From: M55B127 sp035269185
GTDB lineage: Bacteria; Bacillota; Halanaerobiia; Halanaerobiales; M55B127
Direction of reading: 5' to 3'
DNA: 30,655 nt
Assembly (NCBI GenBank): GCA_964430875.1
Contig: CAYSHP010000026.1
Span: 1-30,655 of the forward strand
The first letter of the stretch is position 1. The number at the start of each line of letters is the position of its first letter. Below the pieces are notes generated by a model, which ran no database searches, was not told the DNA's origin, and saw only the letters and a list, made by a program, of their open reading frames with translations. Made by a program: the position numbers and the translations under genes. Shown here piece by piece: positions 1-7,030 of this stretch.

Positions 1-30
1 AAAAAATAAGCCCCATAAAAAGGGCTTATT
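1..30 (-). terminator. Rho-independent terminator
   Basis: Read on the minus strand, AAUAAGCCC and GGGCUUAUU form a perfect stem around a U-rich loop and are followed by a run of U. It lies directly downstream of the 64-residue ORF at 47-241 and supports that ORF being transcribed. Confidence 0.8.
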
Positions 31-46
31 CCTTAAAAATATTTTT

Positions 47-241
47 TTAAATAGATATATTTTTATCAAGAATTTCAAATACCTTATTATCAAAATCCTT
101 CTTATGTTTTGCAGAGTAAACATTGTATAATTTTATAAATTTGCATAGTTCATGGTCAGTATTCGAACCCTGTAATCTGCTATATTTTTTAAATTCTTTC
201 CAATCTGAATATTCAACTTCTACATCAACTTTTCTTTCCAT
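47..241 (-). CDS. Small hypothetical protein (64 aa)
   Basis: I do not recognise this family. The product is a soluble, charged 64-residue protein with no signal peptide or membrane segment. An N-terminal beta-strand-like stretch (MERKVDVEVEY) is followed by two likely helices, loosely reminiscent of small DNA-binding or antitoxin-like proteins, but no diagnostic motif is present. A Shine-Dalgarno AAGGAG lies about 12 nt upstream of the ATG, a slightly long spacing. A strong terminator starts about 17 nt after the stop codon, which is the best evidence that this is a real monocistronic gene. No partner gene is adjacent; the next 650 nt upstream contain no gene. Confidence 0.55.
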   Translation of the reverse strand: MERKVDVEVEYSDWKEFKKYSRLQGSNTDHELCKFIKLYNVYSAKHKKDFDNKVFEILDKNISI

Positions 242-330
242 AACACCCCATATCTCCTTCCTATTAAAAATATTTTAGTAAAGGAAGCAGATTACATTTT
301 TTATTACATCAATACCTGTGATCCTTATCA

Positions 331-377
331 TTTTGACGCTCCTCAGGGCAAGCCCGTCAGGTTTTCTAGTGCCCAAC
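331..377. other. GC-rich hairpin element, possible IS605/TnpB-type end
   Basis: The stretch is GC-rich within a roughly 25% GC intergenic region. On the minus strand GAC-GGG-CUUG-CCC-UGAGGAGC-GUC can fold with a closing GAC/GUC pair, and GGGCA at 370-374 can pair with UGCCC at 346-350. Imperfect subterminal hairpins of this kind are typical of IS200/IS605 and TnpB element ends or decayed omega RNAs. No transposase or TnpB reading frame remains nearby, so this is only a possible remnant. The rest of the gene-free stretch 242-897 shows nothing else I can support. Confidence 0.25.
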
Positions 378-897
378 TTCTATAACTAACCAATAAATAT
401 TTTAATTGTAATTCAATCTTTTAATTCTTTTAATGTTTCTTTTACATATAATTACAAAAATTTTATTAATTGTGGGAAATAAATATGTCAGGAATGGTAA
501 CTTCCTCAATTTAAATCTAGCACAATTATCTGTAATTGTCAAAACATTAATTATAAACAAAAGAAATTTATTACAGAGTAACTTAATTATTGCCTTTAAT
601 TCAAAACAAAATTACTAAGCTAACAATAATTTTAGAGTTTTTTAGAAAATGGATTTTTTTAACTTATAAAAATTATGTAATATCTTTTAGTTCTTTTTCT
701 ATCAATTGTTCATACTTTTAAAATAAATACTCTCTAATAATTAAATTTTCGGGGCAACTACATTCTATTTTTATAATATGTAACTACCCAAACTTTAATA
801 ATAGTACTTAGATATTAGCTTATCAAAAAAAATAGACCCAACAGATTATTGAAAATCAGTAAGGTCATTAATCCTATATTTATTTTTATTATAAAAA

Positions 898-1371
898 TTA
901 ATTATTATTTAATTCAAAATTAATTTTAAAACTCTCTAATTCAGCAAAGCTATCAGCCACTACCATTATATCCCAAGTAAAATTGAATTTACCTGGTGCT
1001 CTACTACTTAAAATTGGCTCATTACTAACTGGAGTCCACTCTCTTTCACCATCATTACTAATTCTTAAAAATACTTTTACATTTTCACTAACTGATGCAT
1101 TTGCATATAATTTCCAAGGTATATTAGTATCTATTTGTAAATTACCAGCATCTTCAATAACTTTACCAAATTTCCCATCTTCATTAGTCCATTCAGCCTC
1201 ATTAGGTTCAAAAACTATAGTGGAATCATAGTATAAATTTTGAGTTAATTCAATCACAGTTACGGATATATTAGCTTCTGCTGAATTACCACTGCCTGCC
1301 ACAACAACCTGTCCTCCTAGACTTATCAACAAAAAAGCTGTAATAAGTAATACACTCATTTTAAAATTCAT
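898..1371 (-). CDS. Secreted beta-rich protein under tandem c-di-GMP riboswitches
   Basis: The 157-residue product has a clear Sec signal peptide (residues about 1-26, cleavage near VVAGSG). The mature domain is short, rich in beta-strand residues and lacks cysteine. Its strand pattern (EANISVTVIELTQN near the start, FKINFEL at the end) resembles small pilin-like or beta-sandwich surface proteins, but I cannot assign a family. The gene has its own promoter and a leader of about 265 nt holding two GEMM-I aptamers, so output is controlled by c-di-GMP. SD GAGGAGG lies 8 nt before the ATG. It sits directly downstream of the chaperone-usher operon, which suggests a minor pilus subunit, adhesin or matrix protein; that role is inference. 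Confidence 0.8.
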   Translation of the reverse strand: MNFKMSVLLITAFLLISLGGQVVVAGSGNSAEANISVTVIELTQNLYYDSTIVFEPNEAEWTNEDGKFGKVIEDAGNLQIDTNIPWKLYANASVSENVKVFLRISNDGEREWTPVSNEPILSSRAPGKFNFTWDIMVVADSFAELESFKINFELNNN

Positions 1372-1388
1372 TATTTTTTCCTCCTCTT

Positions 1389-1453
1389 GTAGTCAGGCTA
1401 TCTTTAAAGACCCTTGACTTTGTGTCCCCATCTCACGATGAGTTTACCCTTTT
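1389..1453 (-). promoter_or_regulatory. c-di-GMP-I (GEMM-I) riboswitch, gene-proximal copy
   Basis: The minus-strand transcript carries the GEMM-I hallmarks in order: AGGGUAAAC, a CAUC-GUGA-GAUG hairpin with a GNRA loop, GGGGACACAAAG, then a second helix formed by GUC...AGGGUCUU and AAGAUAGCCUGAC. The aptamer ends immediately before the Shine-Dalgarno. The sequence just 5' of the aptamer (CUCUUCUU, 1454-1461) can pair over 8 bp, with one G-U, with AAGAGGAG at 1381-1388, which contains the SD. This suggests translational control, probably OFF when the aptamer folds. The aptamer call is firm; the direction of control is inferred. Confidence 0.85.
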
Positions 1454-1471
1454 AAGAAGAGCGATCAAAAA

Positions 1472-1504
1472 TAAAAAACCTGTTGTCTAGATAAGACGAC
1501 AGGT
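1472..1504 (-). terminator. Terminator between the two GEMM-I aptamers
   Basis: On the minus strand ACCUGU-C-GUC pairs with GAC-A-ACAGGU around a 7-nt loop, followed by UUUUUU. It lies between the distal and proximal aptamers, so it is most simply the expression platform of the distal one. CUGUC at 1498-1502, in the 5' arm, can alternatively pair with GACAG at 1604-1608 just upstream of the distal aptamer, a possible antiterminator. Confidence 0.85.
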
Positions 1505-1510
1505 AAGGAA

Positions 1511-1603
1511 AATTTACCCTACTTAGGTAGCTTGACAACCTTAGTAATTTACTTTAGGTTCATAGCTTTGCGCCTCCTTTCTTTCGAAAGAAGTAGCCCT
1601 TCT
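1511..1603 (-). promoter_or_regulatory. c-di-GMP-I (GEMM-I) riboswitch, distal copy
   Basis: The minus-strand sequence contains AGGGC, a 7-bp hairpin with a GAAA tetraloop, GGCGCAAAGC, an ACCUAAA internal element and the closing AAGGUUGUCAAGCUACC, in the order expected for GEMM-I. The usual AAACC before the first hairpin is replaced by UACUU and the usual GGACGC by GGCGC, so this is a divergent copy. It is followed within about 10 nt by a terminator, implying transcriptional control. Confidence 0.75.
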
Positions 1604-1641
1604 CTGTCAGAGTAATAATTATTTAATTTGTGTATATTAAT

Positions 1642-1671
1642 ATTCTATCAGAACTTTATAGTATTTGTCAA
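1642..1671 (-). promoter_or_regulatory. Sigma-A promoter of the riboswitch-controlled gene
   Basis: On the minus strand there is a consensus -35 TTGACA (1666-1671) and a -10 TAGAAT (1642-1647), separated by 18 bp. Transcription would start near 1635, immediately upstream of the distal GEMM-I aptamer. Confidence 0.75.
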
Positions 1672-1730
1672 GCTTAATTATCTCCAATTTAACATTTATT
1701 TTTTATTTTTTTGAGATTATGAGATTTAAT

Positions 1731-1776
1731 ACAAACAAATTAGCTAGCTTTTACAAAAACTTCTAAAACTAGCTAA
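1731..1776 (-). terminator. Terminator of the pilus operon
   Basis: On the minus strand UUAGCUAG and CUAGCUAA form an 8-bp stem around a long loop that can extend it (UUUU/AAAA), followed by UUUGUUUGU. It lies 15-60 nt after the stop of the adhesin-like gene and separates the pilus operon from the downstream riboswitch-controlled gene. The U tract is interrupted, so some readthrough is possible. Confidence 0.65.
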
Positions 1777-1790
1777 TAAATTACTATTAT

Positions 1791-2621
1791 CTAATTGTAG
1801 TTAACAATCACTTCAAAAGCACCTGTATAAATTCCAGCCGGCTGATCAGTTGAAACAGATAGATCTGCACCTACATTAAAACTAGTAGTATAATCAGATT
1901 CGATAGTCCCTGTGTCTCCATTTAAATTTGTGGTGAAAGCATCTACTATCATAGATTCACTATTATTATCCATTTTATATATTTCAATCGGTGTAATTGG
2001 TAAATCTACATCAAATGTAATACTAGGTAGGCCACTAACTATAAATTTAGCTGCTTGTTGATTACCAAGATGAAAAGTTGGCACATTTATGGTACCATCA
2101 GGCCACAAGGTTATAACCATAGATTGATCATAATCAGCAGCAAAAGCACCAAAACTAAGATTATTTACTTTATTAATCGAGTAATAGCTTGATGGATCTA
2201 TAGTAAAAGTTGCGTCATTAACTGAATTAGCGTCAGTTTGAGTTACTGATACTGTCACCTCTTCACAGGGAAAAGTAATCTCCCAGGTATCATTTAAAGG
2301 AACTGCTACAGCAACTCTTCCTTCACTGGGCACTTTTTCATCTAAAATATATTCAAGTGGAAATAATTTATAATTTCCATTATCACAGGTTAATTTAATC
2401 TCATATATATTACGGTCATCTGTTGTATTATTTGATATCCAAACTTCCATATCAGTCAATATAAATCCATTATCTACAGCTTCAATTTTGTATTTAAAAT
2501 CTTCAATATAAATATCAGCTGCTGATACCTCTTTAGGTATAAGAATAAGTACCATAAAAAGTACCACTATTGAAATTAATAACATTTTGAAAATAGGATT
2601 AAATATTTTTTTATTTATCAT
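1791..2621 (-). CDS. Two-domain DUF4402 fimbrial protein, candidate tip adhesin
   Basis: The 276-residue protein has an N-terminal signal peptide (hydrophobic residues about 12-29, cleavage after VSA). A unique N-terminal domain (about 36-135) carries two cysteines, C79 and C119, likely forming a disulfide. The C-terminal half (about 145-276) has the DUF4402 pattern: AAKFIVSG, then FDVDLP, then FNVGADLSV and QPAGIYTG, ending in FEVIVNYN. This tail closely matches that of the 173-residue pilin upstream. A receptor-binding-like domain fused to a pilin domain, as the last gene of a chaperone-usher operon, is the classic layout of a tip adhesin. The ligand is unknown. An SD GGGGG precedes the ATG, 46 nt after the usher stop. 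Confidence 0.75.
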   Translation of the reverse strand: MINKKIFNPIFKMLLISIVVLFMVLILIPKEVSAADIYIEDFKYKIEAVDNGFILTDMEVWISNNTTDDRNIYEIKLTCDNGNYKLFPLEYILDEKVPSEGRVAVAVPLNDTWEITFPCEEVTVSVTQTDANSVNDATFTIDPSSYYSINKVNNLSFGAFAADYDQSMVITLWPDGTINVPTFHLGNQQAAKFIVSGLPSITFDVDLPITPIEIYKMDNNSESMIVDAFTTNLNGDTGTIESDYTTSFNVGADLSVSTDQPAGIYTGAFEVIVNYN

Positions 2622-2667
2622 CTATGCCGCCCCCTTTCAAAACTTAAATTAATTAATAATTTGAATA

Positions 2668-5235
2668 TCACTTAGTCTTTATATTAAAATCAAATCCATC
2701 ATAATAACCACCTGTAGGTGGTAGAGTAATATTTTTAACTTCAGGTTGTTTTATGCCTAATTGTTTAATTGACTCTTCAGATACTTTTAACATATAATCC
2801 CCTGGAATAATTTCACTTAAATAAAAATATCCGTCAAAGGCTGTACTTGTATCTTTAACAATGTTGTTATTTTCATCAATTAACTGCACTTCTACCCCTT
2901 TTAATACTCTTATACCACTATTAGTTTGTAGATATACGTGTCCACCAATCTCACTTGTCATTACAACGGGTAGACTGACTTCAAAGGTTTGACCAGGTCT
3001 AGGAATAAAACTCACACCTTCTGGATTCACTACCATAAAAGGATTAGAAAGTGTTTCTCTATTAATAGCTATATCAACTCTTCGGTCAACTCTTAAATTG
3101 GGAATGAAAGCAATACCTTCTTTATTAGTTCTTTCATCATAGCTTCTGTTATTTATAAGATAACCTACTCCTTCTAGAGGTTCTTGTTTATCTCCAAGAT
3201 CTAAATAAGTTCTTACTGAAACAGCTCCATAGCGGGTTGATGTACCTGGTTTAAATTGATTAGTTCTATCCGATCTACCATAACTAGTCGATATACCCAA
3301 GTTTATTTCCCAATCTTTTTGACCAGTATAACTTCCTTTTAAACCAATTTGTGTATAATCTGCATTTCGATTAACACCAGCAATATAAGTTGTTTGTTCT
3401 TTCTCAAGATCTCTATTTATTCTAAAACTATAACTATGAATATCATCAATCCGTCCATTAATCTCTGCAGCTATATTTTCAGTTTTTAAAGAGGGAATTT
3501 CATATCCCAATTCCCCTCTTAACCAATAGTTACCTATATATTTATAGATCCAAAAATCACCGCTACCCTCATTACCATCATTATTAAATTCAACATTTAT
3601 TGTGTTTCTAAAAGAATATCCTTTGTAGTAGGTAGATAGGTGATTATATAATTCTGTGGTAATATCATTATTATCATAAACATTACGAGTTAACTCTAAT
3701 CTAGTTCCAAGATTTGCAACTTCACCTAAATTAAAGGTGCGTCTTAAATCAATATTTGATCTACTTTTTAAGTCTTCTGAAACTTCTTCACTACTGTAAT
3801 CAGCAAAAACAGCATGATTTATTGCAAAATTTGTTTTACCCATGGAAGTATAAAAACCTATTTTTCCTCCCCTTCCACCATCAATCTCTTGTAGATAGGT
3901 TCCTTCCCAATAGTTACCATTAGAATTACCTCTAACTCCAATATTAGTATAATCATTTGTTTTGCCATTGCTAGGTAAGCTTACATAATTTGTTATTAAA
4001 GATAAATTTTCATTTATTCCTCGACTATATCTTAGAATACTTCTTAACTTATCCTCATCAGTTTGCCCAATATCTATTCGGTAATAATTTTTTTCCGGTG
4101 GAATTAATGAAGAATCTATTCTAAATAATTTAGTCTCTTCATATTTTTGACCATATTCATCATAAAAGACAAGAGTGAATTTATTCCTTCCATAATCTAA
4201 TGGAACATCTTCAAAAATATATCTTCCCTCTTCATTTGATCTTTGAAAATCTAATAATGTTCCATTATCATATAACTCAACTTCCCAATTTTCAGGTAAT
4301 TTACCCTCAAATGTATGAGAATAAAATCTATTTGGTCTTAAATAAGGATAGCTACTGATATATAGTCCCTTTACTAACTCCCAGGAAGAAATATCAGGAA
4401 CAATTGGTTGAGTGACTTCTCCCAGCCACACTTCATGCGCATTTAAAGGACCTAATAAATTAGCTTCAGGTGATCGTCTTCCCAATCTCCCAGTAACTTC
4501 TGATAATGGGTCATCAAAGGGTCCTGAAACAAATAGTCTGCCTGACATGTAAAGAAAATCTCCTGATAGCCTAGTACTATGCCTAGCTGTTGGTTCTGAT
4601 TCTTCATTAAAAGTAAAATTAAATCTATGATCAATAAAGGGTCCACTGAAAAATTTATAGGGGTTTTCCTTTAAAGGATATTCAGCTTTTTGGGACACCT
4701 TTGCATTAGCTAATTTTTCCCAACGATATCTTCTTTCTAATTTTGATTCAAGTGGTAATGGTCTTTCAGATGTTACATTTAATATTGCACTATATAGATT
4801 GATATTTACTTGCATGGGAAGCCACTCTGATATTAATTGAATATCTAAATAGATATCATCGCTATCTACTTCAATTTGATCTTTATTTATAGATATTTCT
4901 AAGTCATTAGCTCTTGCTATTCCCTTCTGTACATCTAATATATAACTTTCATTTTCATTATATATAAAACCTTCAACAGTTCTCTGTTCTAAGTTTACTT
5001 TAAATGGTAACTCCAAGTAGTTTGTTAACTGTCCAATAGGTACTAACACTAAATCTTCAGTTATAAAAGAAGGTAAAAATTCATCTGATAATTTCATACC
5101 AGATAGATTCACTTCTAAAAAAAGTAGGTTCTCCGATCTTAAAATAGTATCATTTTCCTGAGCCTGTGAACTACTATTTAAAGTAAAAATCATTATAATC
5201 ATTAATATTATAGTTAAAATATTCCTGTTTTTCAT
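2668..5235 (-). CDS. Outer-membrane usher of a chaperone-usher pilus
   Basis: This 855-residue protein forms the outer-membrane pore through which chaperone-bound pilins are assembled. A signal peptide (about 1-26) ends in SQA-QEN. It is followed by a periplasmic N-terminal domain (about 35-165) with VPIGQL and LDIQLISEWLP motifs, then the start of the barrel. A middle Ig-like plug (about 308-375, WEVELYDNGTLLDFQ, GRNKFTLVFYDEYGQ) precedes a long stretch of alternating aromatic/polar strands (about 380-690). The C-terminal domains include a carboxypeptidase-regulatory-like fold (about 690-855, GYFYLSEIIPGDYML). Length matches the FimD/PapC and alternative-usher range. SD GGGAGGTG precedes the ATG, 37 nt after the chaperone stop. 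Its presence requires an outer membrane and so supports a diderm host. Confidence 0.85.
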   Translation of the reverse strand: MKNRNILTIILMIIMIFTLNSSSQAQENDTILRSENLLFLEVNLSGMKLSDEFLPSFITEDLVLVPIGQLTNYLELPFKVNLEQRTVEGFIYNENESYILDVQKGIARANDLEISINKDQIEVDSDDIYLDIQLISEWLPMQVNINLYSAILNVTSERPLPLESKLERRYRWEKLANAKVSQKAEYPLKENPYKFFSGPFIDHRFNFTFNEESEPTARHSTRLSGDFLYMSGRLFVSGPFDDPLSEVTGRLGRRSPEANLLGPLNAHEVWLGEVTQPIVPDISSWELVKGLYISSYPYLRPNRFYSHTFEGKLPENWEVELYDNGTLLDFQRSNEEGRYIFEDVPLDYGRNKFTLVFYDEYGQKYEETKLFRIDSSLIPPEKNYYRIDIGQTDEDKLRSILRYSRGINENLSLITNYVSLPSNGKTNDYTNIGVRGNSNGNYWEGTYLQEIDGGRGGKIGFYTSMGKTNFAINHAVFADYSSEEVSEDLKSRSNIDLRRTFNLGEVANLGTRLELTRNVYDNNDITTELYNHLSTYYKGYSFRNTINVEFNNDGNEGSGDFWIYKYIGNYWLRGELGYEIPSLKTENIAAEINGRIDDIHSYSFRINRDLEKEQTTYIAGVNRNADYTQIGLKGSYTGQKDWEINLGISTSYGRSDRTNQFKPGTSTRYGAVSVRTYLDLGDKQEPLEGVGYLINNRSYDERTNKEGIAFIPNLRVDRRVDIAINRETLSNPFMVVNPEGVSFIPRPGQTFEVSLPVVMTSEIGGHVYLQTNSGIRVLKGVEVQLIDENNNIVKDTSTAFDGYFYLSEIIPGDYMLKVSEESIKQLGIKQPEVKNITLPPTGGYYDGFDFNIKTK

Positions 5236-5272
5236 CTATTAGAACACCTCCCGTATAAGAGACTACTAAAAT

Positions 5273-6133
5273 TTATATTTCTTGCGAGGCTAAGATTTCA
5301 TTTCCCTGCTCGGGTGGTTGCTTATATACAACCATTATTTTTCCGGTTTCCAAATTTATATTTTCAGTATTTGTTAAATTTAATGTTATCTCACGAGAAT
5401 TTATTTCAGTATAAACTCCAACTCTTCTTAAACGGCCAATAATTCTTTCTATACCGTCTTCAGATATATATTTAACTTCTATATCTCCATAAACTGATTG
5501 ATTTCCACTCCTTTTTATTTCAAAGGACATTTCAATTGGTATTCCATCTTCTTCGCTAATTTCAAGATCAAAATCAGTTAATTCCACGTCTACCTTGGTT
5601 TCACCATGTCTTACTATCACTGGAATTGATACTCCATATATTACCTGTAGTTGGATCGAAAAACCTTCTCGTGCTTCAGGTGAAGCCTCTTGGGAATCGC
5701 TTATCTGAGGAATTTCTTGAAAAAGCAAACGCGAACGATACTCCCCTTCTTTTAAGTCTGCTGGTTTACTTAACTGTAAACGCACTAACTGTTCTTCATT
5801 AGGAGGGAGTGTAACCTGTCTTGGAGAATACCTTATTAAATCTTGTGCCATCATGGCTGTAAGCCTCTGCTCTTTATCAGATGGTTTATCAATTCTTTCA
5901 ATTTTCCCATTTTCATACATCTTACTTTGAATAAAAACTATTCTATAAGTGATTGTTTCGTCTTCTGTATTAATTAGTCTTATAGTAGCATAATTAACAC
6001 CATTTTCAAAAGTTACTCGTGTAGGGAAAACCATTACTTTTGCAGATGTTGTAAAGGGAATAAAGATATTAATAATCAATAATAAAGCAGTAATCCCAAT
6101 TATTAATTTAATTATATTATTTTTGATCTTCAT
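5273..6133 (-). CDS. Periplasmic pilus assembly chaperone (PapD-like)
   Basis: The product resembles PapD-type chaperones that donate a strand to unassembled pilins. A signal peptide ends near TSA-KVMVFP. The N-terminal Ig domain opens with VMVFPTRVTFE and ends with RYSPRQVTLPPNEEQLVRL, the motif that carries the conserved G1 donor-strand region, then GEYRSRLLFQE. A second beta domain follows (about 165-285). I chose the ATG at 6133: SD AGAAGG lies 8 nt upstream, whereas the in-frame GTG three codons earlier overlaps the SD. It is encoded between the major pilin and the usher and is separated from the pilin by a hairpin that may reduce downstream expression. Confidence 0.8.
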   Translation of the reverse strand: MKIKNNIIKLIIGITALLLIINIFIPFTTSAKVMVFPTRVTFENGVNYATIRLINTEDETITYRIVFIQSKMYENGKIERIDKPSDKEQRLTAMMAQDLIRYSPRQVTLPPNEEQLVRLQLSKPADLKEGEYRSRLLFQEIPQISDSQEASPEAREGFSIQLQVIYGVSIPVIVRHGETKVDVELTDFDLEISEEDGIPIEMSFEIKRSGNQSVYGDIEVKYISEDGIERIIGRLRRVGVYTEINSREITLNLTNTENINLETGKIMVVYKQPPEQGNEILASQEI

Positions 6134-6218
6134 TTCCCACACCTTCTTCCTTTTATATTTCGCTGCAATTATTATTTATATTTAAGATAATTTTTAAATT
6201 AACTATTTTTAACAATTA

Positions 6219-6245
6219 AATCAAAAGGGGAGGAAATACTCCCCT
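6219..6245 (-). terminator. Weak intercistronic terminator between pilin and chaperone
   Basis: On the minus strand AGGGGAG and CUCCCCU form a 7-bp stem with a 6-nt loop followed by only UUUGAUUU. The hairpin is strong but the U tract short, which fits partial termination or mRNA 3'-end stabilisation. That would give more major pilin than chaperone and usher. Confidence 0.6.
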
Positions 6246-6275
6246 AATATGATTTAATTTATAAATTAATAAAGT

Positions 6276-6797
6276 CTAATCAAAAGTCACAGTTACTTCA
6301 AATGAACCTTGATAACTACCTGCAGGTTGACCAACACCTACATTTAAAGTTCCGCCAACATAGAAAGTTGATTTAGTTCCAATAGTCTCTCCACCATTTA
6401 AATCTGAGGTAAAAGTATTTACAGTCATAGTATTAGATGGATTCACAGTATCTGTTAATGTTATATCATCAGTAGGTAAATTTACTGAGTAATTAACATC
6501 ACTACTACCTTGGACATTAAACTGAGCTGCATTAACAATTCCATCGTGATAAGGGATATTAGTTGTTGAAGTGGAACTATCGGGAGTTACTATAACAGTA
6601 CCTCCTGTAGCACCAGTATTGGGCGCAGCTAGAGTACCAAATATTAGGTCTCCACCTTCGGCTTTAGTTACTTCGATAGCTTCCAAAACTTCAGCATAAA
6701 TATCAGCAGATACTTGAACTGGATTAGCAGCCAATGATACAACACTCACGGTAAACATCATCATCAATACAAGTCCTAAAATAAATAATTTCTTCAT
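6276..6797 (-). CDS. Major fimbrial subunit, DUF4402 pilin
   Basis: The 173-residue protein has a Sec signal peptide (about 1-23, ending SLAA-NPV). The mature DUF4402 domain begins with an alternating strand (QVSADIYAEVLEAIEVTK) suited to donor-strand exchange. It continues with GGTVIVTPDSS, AAQFNVQGSSDVNYSVNLP and FYVGGTLNVGVGQPAGSYQG, ending in FEVTVTFD. The composition is rich in T, S, G and N, with no cysteine. As first gene of the operon, with the strongest SD (GAGGAGG) and a hairpin after its stop, it is the likely main shaft subunit. Its 5' leader contains the class II c-di-GMP riboswitch. Confidence 0.8.
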   Translation of the reverse strand: MKKLFILGLVLMMMFTVSVVSLAANPVQVSADIYAEVLEAIEVTKAEGGDLIFGTLAAPNTGATGGTVIVTPDSSTSTTNIPYHDGIVNAAQFNVQGSSDVNYSVNLPTDDITLTDTVNPSNTMTVNTFTSDLNGGETIGTKSTFYVGGTLNVGVGQPAGSYQGSFEVTVTFD

Positions 6798-6837
6798 AAT
6801 AATTTGCCTCCTCTTATTTAATTAGTATTTATGAATA

Positions 6838-6880
6838 CCGTGAAATAATAATTTTCACGGCCCCCGCAGGTTTACCCTGC
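6838..6880 (-). other. Paired leader hairpins upstream of the pilin gene
   Basis: Downstream of the riboswitch terminator, the minus-strand leader forms GCAGG-loop-CCUGC (6866-6880), a GGGGG spacer, then CCGUGAAA-loop-UUUCACGG (6838-6860), about 40 nt before the start codon. Both stems are perfect. They are absent from the other riboswitch leaders here. They may stabilise the pilin mRNA or bind a regulator; I see no match to a known riboswitch class. Confidence 0.5.
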
Positions 6881-6940
6881 TATTTTTATAATTAAAATGT
6901 TTTTAAACAGATTAATTATAAAATTATTTATAATAAAAAC

Positions 6941-6964
6941 AAAAACCGGCCTCAATAAGGCCGG
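6941..6964 (-). terminator. Riboswitch-controlled terminator in pilus leader
   Basis: On the minus strand CCGGCC and GGCCGG form a perfect 6-bp GC stem with a 7-nt loop, followed by UUUUUGUUUUU. Its 5' arm is the 3' end of the c-di-GMP-II aptamer, so aptamer and terminator are mutually exclusive. Confidence 0.85.
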
Positions 6965-7030
6965 TTACACCGTTAACTCGCGCTAATCCTGTTGGTGTCC
7001 ATGTTTAAGAAAAGCGGTCATAGTTTCCTT
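6957..7030 (-). promoter_or_regulatory. c-di-GMP-II riboswitch of the pilus operon
   Basis: The minus-strand RNA matches the class II consensus element by element: AAGG-AAAC, UAUGA, CUUAAA, UGGACAC, then GAGUUAACGGUGUAACCG and CC-UU pairing back to the first AAGG. The best-known example, from Clostridioides difficile, shares GGAAAC, AUGA, UUUAAA, UGGGCAC, GUUAGUAGUGCAACCG in the same order. Forming the pseudoknot and P1 consumes all of the terminator's CCGGCC arm, so ligand binding should prevent termination and switch the pilus operon ON. Aptamer class is firm; direction is structural inference. Confidence 0.9.

Noticed and set aside
433..618. 61-codon plus-strand open frame
   Set aside because: No Shine-Dalgarno, composition typical of random AT-rich DNA, no terminator or neighbour support.
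1511..1603. Distal aptamer as one of the renamed GEMM-I variant classes with altered ligand
   Set aside because: The CGCAAAG core adenosine and the AGGGC guanosine appear unchanged; the differences lie outside the ligand-contacting positions as far as I can align them by eye.
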